Assembly (NCBI RefSeq): GCF_017569185.1 | Contig: NZ_CP071869.1 | Coordinates: 2,656,001-2,720,000 of the forward strand | Reading direction: 5' to 3' | Origin: Polaribacter cellanae | GTDB lineage: Bacteria > Bacteroidota > Bacteroidia > Flavobacteriales > Flavobacteriaceae | Length of the DNA stretch: 64,000 nucleotides | Part shown: positions 48,367 through 57,158 of the stretch, piece after piece | Position numbering within the stretch: the first letter of the stretch is position 1 | How the letters are laid out: each line of letters begins with the position of its first letter | Translations under genes and position numbers: made by a program | The notes under the pieces: generated by a model | The model's database searches: none | What the model saw: the letters and a program-made list of their open reading frames with translations, nothing else | What the model was told of the DNA's origin: nothing

Positions 48367-49230
48367 ATGGCAAACTTAAAAGAAATACGTAATAGAATTA
48401 CCTCCATTGGTTCGACAATGCAGATTACATCTGCCATGAAAATGGTATCTGCTGCAAAGTTGAAAAAGGCGCAAGATGCAATTACTGCAATGAGACCTTA
48501 TTCATCTAAACTAACTGAATTGTTGCAAAATTTAAGTGCAACTTTAGATAGTGATGCTGGAGGAGTATATTCAACACAAAGAGAGGTTTCTAAAGTTTTA
48601 ATGGTTGTAGTAACATCTAACAGAGGTTTATGTGGTGGTTTTAACTCTTCTATTACAAAAGAAGTTGCAAAAACAATCGATACCAAATATGCGAATGCAA
48701 CTGTAGATTTATTTACAATTGGTAAAAAAGGAGACGTTTTATCAAAAAAATGTGAAATTGTAGATTCTCGAAACGATATTTTCGACGATTTAACTTTCGA
48801 TAATGTTGCAGTAATTGCACAGAAGTTAATGGATTTATATGCAGATGGAACTTACGATAAAATTGAATTGGTGTATAACCAGTTTAAGAATGCAGCCACT
48901 CAATTGCCACAGGTAGAGCAATTTTTACCAATCAAACCAATTGAAGGTGGAGATGCAGATGCCGTAAATTCTGATTATATTTTTGAGCCATCTAAAGAAG
49001 AAATTGTGGAAGCTTTAATTCCTAAATCTTTAAAAACTCAATTATACAAAGCAATTAGAGATAGTTTCGCTTCAGAACATGGTGCACGTATGACTGCAAT
49101 GCACAAAGCAACAGACAACGCAAAAGATTTAAGAGACGAATTATTGTTAACGTACAACAAAGCACGTCAAGCAGCAATTACAAACGAAATTTTAGAAATT
49201 GTTGGTGGAGCTGAGGCTTTGAATAACTAA
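48367..49230 (+). CDS. atpG: F1Fo ATP synthase subunit gamma
   Basis: 287-residue central stalk. N-terminal coil LKEIRNRITSIGSTMQITSAMKMVSAAKL and the C-terminal signature KATDNAKDLRDELLLTYNKARQAAITNEILEIVGGAEAL are clear. It is the last gene here; beta and epsilon are not in the window, which is usual in this phylum. Confidence 0.97.
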   Translation: MANLKEIRNRITSIGSTMQITSAMKMVSAAKLKKAQDAITAMRPYSSKLTELLQNLSATLDSDAGGVYSTQREVSKVLMVVVTSNRGLCGGFNSSITKEVAKTIDTKYANATVDLFTIGKKGDVLSKKCEIVDSRNDIFDDLTFDNVAVIAQKLMDLYADGTYDKIELVYNQFKNAATQLPQVEQFLPIKPIEGGDADAVNSDYIFEPSKEEIVEALIPKSLKTQLYKAIRDSFASEHGARMTAMHKATDNAKDLRDELLLTYNKARQAAITNEILEIVGGAEALNN

Positions 49231-49256
49231 TCGAAAATTCAATAATATTTTATATT

Positions 49257-49288
49257 AAAAAAGAGACTGGTTTTCCAGTCTCTTTTTT
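49257..49288. terminator. Bidirectional terminator between atpG and the ALDH gene
   Basis: AAAAAAGAGACTGG-TTTT-CCAGTCTCTTTTTT is a perfect 14-bp stem flanked by A and T runs, so it works in both directions between two convergent genes. Confidence 0.9.
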
Positions 49289-49328
49289 ATTTAACAAGTA
49301 ATGAGTCCTTGCAACACCTAAAAACCTC

Positions 49329-50870
49329 CTAAAGATCAAACTTAATCCCTTGCGCCAAAGGCAATTCATCTGAATAATTTATGGTATTTGTTTGTCTTCT
49401 CATATATACTTTCCAAGCATCAGAACCAGACTCACGTCCACCACCTGTTTCTTTTTCACCACCAAAAGCACCACCAATTTCTGCACCAGAAGTTCCAATA
49501 TTAACGTTTGCGATTCCACAATCGGAACCAGCATAAGACAAGAATTTTTCGGCTTCTTTCATTTCATTCGTCATAATTGCAGACGATAAACCTTGTGCAA
49601 CTCCATTTTGTTTTTCGATGGCATTTTCTACGTCTCCACTGTATTTCATCAAATATAAAATTGGTGCAAAAGTTTCATGTTGCACAATTTCAAAATGATT
49701 TTCAGCTTCAATAATTGCTGGTTTTACATAACAACCAGATTCGTATCCTTCTCCTTTTAAAACTCCTCCTTCTACCAATACTTTTCCACCTTCCGCTTTT
49801 GCTTTTTCGATGGCAGATAAATAGGTGTTTACAGACTCTTTATCAATTAATGGTCCAACATGATTGTTTTCATCTAAAGGATTCCCGATTTTAATTTGTT
49901 TGTAAGCACCAACAATTGCGTCTCTAACTTTATCATACACAGATTCGTGAATAATTAATCTTCTGGTAGATGTACATCTTTGTCCACACGTTCCAACAGC
50001 GCCAAAAACAGCTCCAGGAACTACCACTTTTAAATCGGCAGTTGGCGTGATTATAATTGCGTTGTTTCCTCCTAATTCTAATAACGATTTTCCAAAACGT
50101 TCAGCAACTTTTGCGCCCACAATTCTTCCCATTCTTGTAGAACCTGTTGCAGAAACTAACGGAATTCTTGTGTCAGAAGTCATCATTTCTCCCACTTTAT
50201 AATCTCCATTGATAATACAAGAAATTCCTTCTGGTAAATTATTATCTTTTAAGATTTCTGCAATTATATTTTGGCAAGCAACAGTACATAAAGGTGCTTT
50301 TTCTGAACCTTTCCATACACAAACATCGCCACAAATCCACGCTAAAGCTGTATTCCAAGCCCAAACAGCCACTGGAAAATTAAATGCAGAAATAATACCA
50401 ACAACACCAATTGGGTGCCATTGCTCTCTCATAACATGTCCTGGACGTTCAGACGGAATGGTTTGCCCATTTAATTGACGTGATAAACCGACTGCAAAAT
50501 CGCAGATATCAATCATTTCTTGTACTTCTCCTAAACCTTCTTGGTAAGATTTTCCCATTTCATAAGAAACTAATTTACCTAATGCTTCTTTTCTGTCTCT
50601 TAACTTGTTCCCAAACTGACGTACAATTTCGCCTCTTTGTGGGGCAGGAATGTCTCTCCAAGATGTAAAAGCTTTGGTGGCAGCTTCTATTACTTTTTCG
50701 TAATCTTCTTTCGTAGTTGTTTTTACTTTTCCTATTAATTTTCCATCAACAGGAGAATAAGATTCGATAATTTCTCCATTCGAAAAATTGTTAGAACCAG
50801 TAGAAGTTCCGTTATTTGTATCTTTTACTCCTAATTCTTGTAAGGCTTCTTTAATTCCAAAATTTACCAT
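49329..50870 (-). CDS. ALDH7-type aldehyde dehydrogenase (alpha-aminoadipic semialdehyde dehydrogenase-like)
   Basis: A 513-residue NAD(P)-dependent dehydrogenase. Features include the N-terminal block SPVDGKLIGKVKTTTKEDYE, FNFPVAVWAWNTALAWICGD, WKGSEKAPLCT, the ELGGNNAIII segment with the catalytic Glu, and the active Cys near residue 299 in GTCGQRCTSTRRLI. These fit the antiquitin (ALDH7) group of lysine catabolism better than other ALDHs. The substrate is inferred. Confidence 0.85.
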   Translation of the reverse strand: MVNFGIKEALQELGVKDTNNGTSTGSNNFSNGEIIESYSPVDGKLIGKVKTTTKEDYEKVIEAATKAFTSWRDIPAPQRGEIVRQFGNKLRDRKEALGKLVSYEMGKSYQEGLGEVQEMIDICDFAVGLSRQLNGQTIPSERPGHVMREQWHPIGVVGIISAFNFPVAVWAWNTALAWICGDVCVWKGSEKAPLCTVACQNIIAEILKDNNLPEGISCIINGDYKVGEMMTSDTRIPLVSATGSTRMGRIVGAKVAERFGKSLLELGGNNAIIITPTADLKVVVPGAVFGAVGTCGQRCTSTRRLIIHESVYDKVRDAIVGAYKQIKIGNPLDENNHVGPLIDKESVNTYLSAIEKAKAEGGKVLVEGGVLKGEGYESGCYVKPAIIEAENHFEIVQHETFAPILYLMKYSGDVENAIEKQNGVAQGLSSAIMTNEMKEAEKFLSYAGSDCGIANVNIGTSGAEIGGAFGGEKETGGGRESGSDAWKVYMRRQTNTINYSDELPLAQGIKFDL

Positions 50871-50982
50871 TTTGTAGTTTCGTTTAAGTTGTTTAGATTC
50901 GAGTAACGAATTTACGAATAATTTTACAAATATATAATTTTAACAAAAACAATAATTATTGTTTAATTTTAAACAAATTACC

Positions 50983-52041
50983 ATGAAAAAACTTTTTTTA
51001 ATTACTTCTTTATTTTTTGTTTTTTGGGGATGTAAAAATCGAACAGAAAAACCGGTTATAGATAAAAGTAAAGATTTAAAAGTAAACGAATTTGCCATTA
51101 TAATTCATGGTGGAGCAGGAACTATTTTAAAGAAAAATATGTCTGATGAAAAAGAAACAGCATATAAAGCAAAATTAGAAGAAGCTATAAAAGTTGGGCA
51201 TACAATCCTTAAAAATGGAGGAACAAGCCAAGAAGCTGTTCTAAAAACCATACAAGTTATGGAAGAATCTCCACTTTTTAATGCAGGAAAAGGTGCGGTT
51301 TTTACACACGAAGAAACCAACGAATTAGATGCCTCTTTTATGGATGGAAAAACTTTAAATGCTGGTGCAGTTGCTGGAGTTACCAATGTAAAAAGTCCTA
51401 TTGAATTGGCCATAAAAATTATGACAGATTCCGATCATGTAATGCTTTCTGGAAAAGGAGCATCAACTTTTGCAAAAGAAAAAGGCTTGGAAATTGTAGA
51501 TCCAAGTTATTTTTATACAGAAAGACGTTTTAAATCACTTCAAAGAATAAAAGACAAAGCAAAAACGGAACTAGACCATGATGATAAAAAAGCGGCTTTT
51601 TACGATGCAGATATTAAAAATGCAAAATTTGGAACTGTAGGTTGTGTGGCTTTAGACAAAGATGGAAATATTGCTGCAGGAACTTCTACAGGAGGAATGA
51701 CCAATAAACGATGGGGAAGAATTGGAGACTCCCCAATTATTGGGTCTGGAACCTATGCAAATAACAAAACCTGTGGGGTTTCCTCTACAGGTTGGGGCGA
51801 GTATTTTATTAGAAGTCAAGTTGCGTACGACATTTCTGCACAGATGGAATATCAACAAAAAACCTTAAAAGAAGCCACAAAAAATGTTATTCAAAATAAA
51901 TTAACTAAACTTGGTGGAACTGGTGGTGTTGTTGCTTTAGACAAAAACGGAAATATGTCTTTCGAGTTTAATACTGCAGGAATGTACAGAGCTTCTATGA
52001 ACGATAAAGACCAATTAATTGTAAAAATTTACAAAGAATAA
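50983..52041 (+). CDS. Isoaspartyl peptidase / L-asparaginase, lipoprotein
   Basis: About 352 residues from the preferred Met at 50983 (MKKLFLITSLFFVFWGCKNR, with lipobox Cys). The Met 8 codons upstream would spoil the signal. An Ntn-hydrolase that self-cleaves before a catalytic Thr, here near residue 218 in KFGTVGCVALDKDG. Substrate-binding loops GTSTGGMTNKRWGRIGDSP and GTGGVVALDKNGN are present. It degrades isoaspartyl dipeptides or asparagine in the envelope. Confidence 0.93.
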   Translation: MKKLFLITSLFFVFWGCKNRTEKPVIDKSKDLKVNEFAIIIHGGAGTILKKNMSDEKETAYKAKLEEAIKVGHTILKNGGTSQEAVLKTIQVMEESPLFNAGKGAVFTHEETNELDASFMDGKTLNAGAVAGVTNVKSPIELAIKIMTDSDHVMLSGKGASTFAKEKGLEIVDPSYFYTERRFKSLQRIKDKAKTELDHDDKKAAFYDADIKNAKFGTVGCVALDKDGNIAAGTSTGGMTNKRWGRIGDSPIIGSGTYANNKTCGVSSTGWGEYFIRSQVAYDISAQMEYQQKTLKEATKNVIQNKLTKLGGTGGVVALDKNGNMSFEFNTAGMYRASMNDKDQLIVKIYKE

Positions 52042-52373
52042 TCTAACCACTTTTCTGGAATTGGTTCTAAATCTAGATTTGTAAATACAGATTTTAATCT
52101 CTTTTTAACACCAATTCTAGAAACTTTTGGAATCGATAAATTAATATTATTTCTTTTATTAATTTTTTCCAAAACATTTTCGATAGGTTCTTTGTTACAC
52201 AAGACTAAATTGTTCATCATTGCATTAGATTCTATCTCTAATTTAAAACAATCTACAAAGTATCTAGGTTTATTATCTTCATAAATAATCCATTGTGCAT
52301 TTTGCTTTTTAGGCAATTCTATAATTTCTTTGGTACCACTTAGTGTACGATATGTTGTTGCTTTTAATTTCAT
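52029..52373 (-). CDS. Hypothetical protein
   Basis: 114 residues, no signal peptide or membrane helix. It overlaps the end of the asparaginase gene tail-to-tail by 13 bases. It starts with MKLKATTYRTLSGTKEIIEL and has a basic, Lys/Asn-rich middle (ENVLEKINKRNNINLSI). I do not recognise the family. Confidence 0.6.
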   Translation of the reverse strand: MKLKATTYRTLSGTKEIIELPKKQNAQWIIYEDNKPRYFVDCFKLEIESNAMMNNLVLCNKEPIENVLEKINKRNNINLSIPKVSRIGVKKRLKSVFTNLDLEPIPEKWLDYSL

Positions 52374-52454
52374 TTTTTAGGGGTTAATTAACTTTCCCTT
52401 TACAATTAGCATTACAAAAATAACACCAAACTAAAGATTCTACAAAAACTTTAA

Positions 52455-53786
52455 CTAAAATTGGTAATTTATACCTGTGTAAATTCCCATATTAAATGGC
52501 GAAAACCCATTTGCATTCTCACTAAATGTATTTAATTGCGCTTTAAACATAGGGTTTACATAAAACGACCAGTTTTTATTAAAATTGTAATTAAAGTCGA
52601 AGCCAAAATTTCCACTAAAATTTATGTTATTTAAATTGGTTGCTTCTCCTGAATTGATAAAATTATTGTTTTTTAAAATTATTTCGTTTTTTCTTAAAAA
52701 TAAAGAGCTAAAACCTGCCACGATTTTAGTTTCGAACTTTTTACTTTCCAATAAATTGTACTTAATTTCTATTGGAATTTCTACATAACCGAAATTTTGA
52801 GTTAGATTTCCGTTAAAAGTAACGATGCTAGAAAGTGTGGTAGAACTTGCATCAAAACGATTGTTAGCTGTATTTTGCAGAGAAACAGAATTTCCATTAT
52901 CAAATGAAACATTAGACATTTTACTCCTCGAAGAAATTACCGCAATTTGGTTATTAGAATACTGCATTTCTTGCAACTGAACTCCAGTTTGTATGGTCCA
53001 TTTACTGTTTATTTCATACGCTATTTTTACACCATAAGCATACGAGTTTTCTCCTTTTGTAGAAGTGGCTAAATTAGCATCTAAAGGAGAAGAGTTCGTA
53101 AAAGAATTGGAGTTTAAAACGGCAAAGGTTGGAGAAATACTCCATTTTTTTGCAGGTTTTACAGCCTCTTTTTTCTCCTTTTTAATCGTTGCTAAAAAAT
53201 CTTTTTTAGGCATAATCTTTTCTAAATTTTTCTTTTTTGTATTCATAAAAGTTGAGTCTTTAGTTTTTGAAATATGCTTTTTAGAAGATTTCTCAACAAG
53301 ATTTTCTTCAGAAGGATTCTTAGCAATAAAAACCTTTTTCATAGCATTTTTTTGGCTAACTAACTTCTTTTCGTCTTTTACAACTGTATTAGTAATAATT
53401 TTTTCTGAATTAGACTTTTTATTTTTCTTTGGATTCGTATTATTTTCGATTGGTTTTTCATTAGCAATTAAAACTTTATTTTTTATCTTTTTATTTAAAA
53501 TAACAGAGTCTGTATTTTTTAAGTTTTCTTTAATTTTATCGATTGTAGTATTTGTAATAATTACATTTTTATCGTCTAAAGAATTATTATTTTCAGAAAA
53601 AGGAAATAAGAAGAAACCAAGTATAAAAAGTGCTACAATGCCACTAGAAACCCACCAAAAAGGTAAAACTCTGCGCTTCTTTTTGGTAAGTTTAGATTCT
53701 ATATCATTCCAGACTTTTTTGTTTGGAGTTGCTTCCAAATTTTTAAGTTGTTCTTGGAATAATCTATCTATATTTTTATTTTCCAT
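52455..53786 (-). CDS. Anti-sigma-like protein fused to an outer-membrane beta-barrel
   Basis: A 443-residue protein. Residues 1-40 are cytoplasmic with a helical NIDRLFQEQLKNLEATPNKKVWNDIESKL (anti-sigma-like). One membrane helix (about 43-63, FWWVSSGIVALFILGFFLFPF) and a long Lys/Asn/Ser-rich periplasmic spacer (about 64-215) follow. The last part (about 216-443) is a beta-barrel with alternating strands, ending FNMGIYTGINYQF as outer-membrane proteins do. It lies 3 bases after the ECF sigma gene. The layout suggests a signal path across the whole envelope. Confidence 0.8.
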   Translation of the reverse strand: MENKNIDRLFQEQLKNLEATPNKKVWNDIESKLTKKKRRVLPFWWVSSGIVALFILGFFLFPFSENNNSLDDKNVIITNTTIDKIKENLKNTDSVILNKKIKNKVLIANEKPIENNTNPKKNKKSNSEKIITNTVVKDEKKLVSQKNAMKKVFIAKNPSEENLVEKSSKKHISKTKDSTFMNTKKKNLEKIMPKKDFLATIKKEKKEAVKPAKKWSISPTFAVLNSNSFTNSSPLDANLATSTKGENSYAYGVKIAYEINSKWTIQTGVQLQEMQYSNNQIAVISSRSKMSNVSFDNGNSVSLQNTANNRFDASSTTLSSIVTFNGNLTQNFGYVEIPIEIKYNLLESKKFETKIVAGFSSLFLRKNEIILKNNNFINSGEATNLNNINFSGNFGFDFNYNFNKNWSFYVNPMFKAQLNTFSENANGFSPFNMGIYTGINYQF

Positions 53787-53789
53787 CAG

Positions 53790-54341
53790 TTATGCTTTTT
53801 GTTCTTGTTGTTGATAAATTTCTAACTGGTCTTTTAAAATCTTTCTAGCTCTAGATAAGTTCGATTTAGAGGTGCTTTCAGTAACATTTAAAAGGTTTGC
53901 AATCTCTTTATGCGAATAGTTGTCTAACACATATAAATTAAAAACCAAACGATATCTATCAGGCAATTTTTGAATAAAATCCAGCAAAACATCTATATTA
54001 AAAGCGTTACTTTCTATGTCTATTTCTGTTTCTTCTTCTGTTTCTGGAAGTTCTTTTACAATTTGTAATGGAGATTTTTCTCTATATTTTAAAAGTGCTG
54101 TATTTATGGTAATTCTCTTTAACCAACCTTCAAAAGAACCTTTATTGTTGTACTGTTTAATTTTATCGAAAATGGTTAAAAAACTATCCTGTAAAGTGTC
54201 TTCTGCATCTTGGTAATTTCTAGAATATTTTAAACAAACAGGAAAAAGCTTATCAGCATATAATTGATAAACTTCAGATTGTGCTGCCAACTTTTGCTGG
54301 CAGCAATCTTGTATGAGTTCTTTTAGTTTAATGGCTCTAAT
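53790..54341 (-). CDS. ECF sigma factor (RNA polymerase sigma-70 family), probable ATT start
   Basis: An extracytoplasmic-function sigma factor with region 2 (AEDTLQDSFLTIFDKIKQYNNKGSFEGWLKRITINTALLKYR) and region 4 (LPDRYRLVFNLYVLDNYSHKEIANLLNVTESTSKSNLSRARKIL). A TTG at 54290 starts a 166-residue form but cuts region 2. The same frame extends upstream as IKLKELIQDCCQQKLAAQSEVYQL, matching family N-termini, up to a stop at 54342-54344. No ATG, GTG or TTG precedes. The only early candidates are ATT at 54341 or 54332, overlapping the upstream gene's TAG stop. The upper limit given assumes ATT at 54341. Confidence 0.8.
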   Translation of the reverse strand: MRAIKLKELIQDCCQQKLAAQSEVYQLYADKLFPVCLKYSRNYQDAEDTLQDSFLTIFDKIKQYNNKGSFEGWLKRITINTALLKYREKSPLQIVKELPETEEETEIDIESNAFNIDVLLDFIQKLPDRYRLVFNLYVLDNYSHKEIANLLNVTESTSKSNLSRARKILKDQLEIYQQQEQKA

Positions 54342-54750
54342 TTACGGGAACTACAATTTCTTCGAAAATATTTTCTCCATTACTATCTTTTCCTTTAAAA
54401 AATTTAAAAAGATAATCTTCTTTTTGTGTTGCAGTAACTATAAATTTATGTTCTTTCTCGATTGCAGCGTCTGTACAAGTTGCATCTAAATCTACAAAAG
54501 CTCTTATGGCTACAACTCTTACAGTATCTTGGTATTCGTAATATACATTATCGAAATTATAGCAAGTATTTTTAAAAGTATATTTTAAAGTAATGGTGTC
54601 TCTTTTTCCGAAGGTAAAACTCTCAGGTGTTTTTGCTTCGTCTATGGCAACAATTTCGTATTTATAATTTGGTGTATCGTTGTTTAAACAAGCGCTAAAG
54701 AAAACAATTCCTATTAATAATACTGCTACATTTTTCATAATTTGTTTCAT
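54337..54750 (-). CDS. Hypothetical lipoprotein
   Basis: 137 residues with a lipoprotein signal (GIVFFSACLNND). The rest is a beta-rich domain (FTFGKRDTITLKYTFKNTCYNFDNVYYEYQDTVRVVAIRAFVDLDATC) with two Cys after the signal. No family is recognised. Its stop codon overlaps the apparent start of the ECF sigma gene, suggesting translational coupling. Confidence 0.7.
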   Translation of the reverse strand: MKQIMKNVAVLLIGIVFFSACLNNDTPNYKYEIVAIDEAKTPESFTFGKRDTITLKYTFKNTCYNFDNVYYEYQDTVRVVAIRAFVDLDATCTDAAIEKEHKFIVTATQKEDYLFKFFKGKDSNGENIFEEIVVPVN

Positions 54751-54769
54751 AATTTTGAGAGTTTAATAA

Positions 54770-55465
54770 TTAATATTTAAGAACTGGATATCCATTTTTA
54801 CATTTAATAGATTTTGGTTCATTGGGTGTAGAACAGTTAGAAACTATGTTCCATTTTATGTTGTATTCTTTTTCTGCTTTTGTATAATCTGCTACTTTTT
54901 GTAGAAAATCGGTTGTATTTATTTTTGTTGAATAAGGGATAAAACCTTGTGAGCCACCACATGCTTTAGAACCAAAAGCAACATATTTCCAATCGTTAGA
55001 ATTTGCACAAGATTTACTTCTAGAAAGTGTTCGAATTTCGTTAAACAAAGCCATTAATTGTTGATGGTCTTTCTCTTGTTCAGTTACTTCTCGTTTTACA
55101 ACCAATTTTGTTTCAGTTAATTCAATAATTTTCCAGCCAAAATTTGTTGGATAAGATTGTACCTTAACTTCGATAAGGTTTTCATTTAATCTCCAAGTTC
55201 CTTTAGTATTGAAAAATGTTAAAGGCGGGGTTCCACACCAACCAGAAGTACGTTCTGTAAATTTATTATCTTTTTGAAAAGAAATTCCATAAGCTTCTTT
55301 TGGTAAGTTGTTTCCTCTTTTAAAAGTGGTAATTCCATTTTTAAAATTGGGTTCAATCCAAACTCCCAATAATAAATTATCGGAATCGATGGTAATTTCT
55401 TGGTTGTTTTCACATGAAAGTAGTGTGATTGCAAAAACGAGAATAGTTAATTTTTTAAAATGCAT
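54770..55465 (-). CDS. Hypothetical lipoprotein
   Basis: 231 residues, lipoprotein signal (LVFAITLLSCENNQE). Middle part WIEPNFKNGITTFKRGNNLP and FTERTSGWCGTPPLTFFNTKGTWRLNENL look like a small lipocalin-like beta-barrel domain. C-terminal WKYVAFGSKACGGSQGFIPYSTKI has paired Cys. Function unknown; member of the serpin-ECF gene run. Confidence 0.7.
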   Translation of the reverse strand: MHFKKLTILVFAITLLSCENNQEITIDSDNLLLGVWIEPNFKNGITTFKRGNNLPKEAYGISFQKDNKFTERTSGWCGTPPLTFFNTKGTWRLNENLIEVKVQSYPTNFGWKIIELTETKLVVKREVTEQEKDHQQLMALFNEIRTLSRSKSCANSNDWKYVAFGSKACGGSQGFIPYSTKINTTDFLQKVADYTKAEKEYNIKWNIVSNCSTPNEPKSIKCKNGYPVLKY

Positions 55466-55476
55466 CTTTTTATATT

Positions 55477-55845
55477 TTATTTAGGTAAATTTTCTGACGT
55501 TTTTTTAGTTTTCGAGATTACTTTTATTAATTTATATTCGATGGAAGAAGTATCTTGTGGCGGATTTTCGATTTCTGTTTCAGAAACTAAAATTTTATAC
55601 TCAAAGTCTTCTTCATAATTAAAACCATCAAAAGAACTATAAAAATATTGCCAGTTTTCTTCTTTACTTTCTTTAATTAAAAAGCATTTCTGAGGTCCAA
55701 CACCAACACAATCGGTTTTTTTAGAAGCTACAATGTATATTTTCTCATTATTAGATGGTTCTTCTGAGTTATTACAAGAAAAAAACATAAGCACTACTAA
55801 AAAAGCAATTAAATATCTTGCAAAAAAATCTGTTTTAGTTACCAT
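55477..55845 (-). CDS. DUF4377-like lipoprotein
   Basis: 122 residues with a lipobox (LVVLMFFSCNNSEE). The body IYIVASKKTDCVGVGPQKCFLIKESKEENWQYFYSSFDGFNYEEDFEYKI follows the DUF4377 pattern (a small domain with a conserved Cys pair and W-x-x-F segment). The function is unknown. It lies 24 bases after the serpin. Confidence 0.75.
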   Translation of the reverse strand: MVTKTDFFARYLIAFLVVLMFFSCNNSEEPSNNEKIYIVASKKTDCVGVGPQKCFLIKESKEENWQYFYSSFDGFNYEEDFEYKILVSETEIENPPQDTSSIEYKLIKVISKTKKTSENLPK

Positions 55846-55869
55846 ATAAAATTATTTTTCTCCTATCTA

Positions 55870-57081
55870 CTAATTAGTTTTAGGCATTCCTATCTTACCA
55901 ATGAAAGAAATTGAACCTGTCTCTTTTTCTGTAATTACAAACAGAAAAGGTTTGTTTAATTTTAGAATATTATATGGATTAATTGATAATGTTCCTATTC
56001 CAACATTAGTAACAGCAGCTGCTTCAGTTCCTTTTTCATTTACCTCTATAAACGTTTTTTGCATTACATAAGAAATAGAAACAGGAATATTACTAATTTT
56101 ACTAAAATCTGCTGATTGTTTAAATGCAACTCCCAAACCTAAATCTAAAAGCGTATTATTTAATGTTTTTTCATACGAAAATGCAAATTTTGGCATCGCA
56201 AGTTGTACTTCTTTTTTATTAAAATTGGTCTTCCAATTTTTCCAGTTATTTATGTCTAACAAATTAGAGATGTGCGTTGTTTTTTTTCCTTCTTTTGGAA
56301 GCAAAATAGTCATAGAATATTTATTGTTTTTATATGGCAATTTTACTGCTGTAAAAGTTGTGTTTTCATAAAAATCTAATTTTTCTGTTAAATGCATCAT
56401 TTTAACATTTTCTGTTTTATTTTCTCCATAAAAAGGAAGTACTTTTGTATCTTCTTCTTTAAAAGTATACTTCCAATCACTTTTAAAATAAATGGCGTTT
56501 ATTAAAAACAAAACATCATTACTATTTATTTTATTAATAATTTTAGGAATTTTTTGATACGTTTTGTCTGAAACCCAATTATTTATAATATTCGCAGAAT
56601 TTGTGTCAGAAAAATCTAGCTTTTCAACTTCTGCAGAATAAAATTTTTTGTTGGTAGAAATAAAACTTTCTTTTACAGGAAAAGAATCTTCAATCCAAAT
56701 AGAATTAGCAATTTGAAATAAAGCACCTGTAGAATTATTAGCTAAGGTTCTTATAATTTCTTTATTAATTGTGTTAATTTCTTTAGGTAAAAACGATGTA
56801 TAATTTAAGGTCTGTTCAAAGGCTTCTTTAGTTTTATTTGCAGTACCATTATAGGCCATTCCTAAAGCTAAAGAAAGGCTTACAGGAGAAATCATATAAT
56901 TTTCTTTGTCTTCTTTTTTCGATATCTTCTTAAAAAAATCAAATGCAAACTTATTATTGGCAGTTACGAATTCCTCTCCTTTTTTAATTTCACTAAAAAG
57001 GTTTACTTTTTCGTCTTTTGGAAAACAAGATTGTAGTAAAAGTGTAAAAAACAATAAACTTATAGGTAGCGTTTTGTTCAT
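55870..57081 (-). CDS. Serpin family protease inhibitor, lipoprotein
   Basis: A 403-residue serpin with a lipoprotein signal (LLFFTLLLQSCFPKDEK). The serpin core runs from about residue 35 to the end: YMISPVSLSLALGMAYNGTANKTKEAFEQTL, NAIYFKSDWKYTF and PFLFVITEKETGSISFIGKI. The hinge EVNEKGTEAAAVT is of the inhibitory type. Counting from the hinge Gly as P15 places Leu-Ser at P1-P1', so chymotrypsin- or elastase-like proteases are likely targets. It is the first gene of a run ending in the ECF sigma and anti-sigma genes. Confidence 0.93.
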   Translation of the reverse strand: MNKTLPISLLFFTLLLQSCFPKDEKVNLFSEIKKGEEFVTANNKFAFDFFKKISKKEDKENYMISPVSLSLALGMAYNGTANKTKEAFEQTLNYTSFLPKEINTINKEIIRTLANNSTGALFQIANSIWIEDSFPVKESFISTNKKFYSAEVEKLDFSDTNSANIINNWVSDKTYQKIPKIINKINSNDVLFLINAIYFKSDWKYTFKEEDTKVLPFYGENKTENVKMMHLTEKLDFYENTTFTAVKLPYKNNKYSMTILLPKEGKKTTHISNLLDINNWKNWKTNFNKKEVQLAMPKFAFSYEKTLNNTLLDLGLGVAFKQSADFSKISNIPVSISYVMQKTFIEVNEKGTEAAAVTNVGIGTLSINPYNILKLNKPFLFVITEKETGSISFIGKIGMPKTN

Positions 57082-57142
57082 AATAATTTGGGTTCTTTCT
57101 TATAAGATGTAAAAATCTCTAAAAGGTTGCGTGTAATAATCT

Positions 57143-57150
57143 TATTTTTG
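57143..57150 (+). promoter_or_regulatory. -7 element before the LuxE-like gene
   Basis: TATTTTTG matches TAnnTTTG and lies only 8 bases before the ATG, so the transcript would be almost leaderless. No good -33 partner was seen. Confidence 0.45.
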
Positions 57151-57158
57151 TAAAAATT

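Noticed and set aside
53065..53814. 249-codon plus-strand ORF
   Set aside because: It lies antisense to the anti-sigma/barrel gene and is Phe/Ser-rich, as expected from the complement of a Lys/Asn-rich spacer. No family resemblance.
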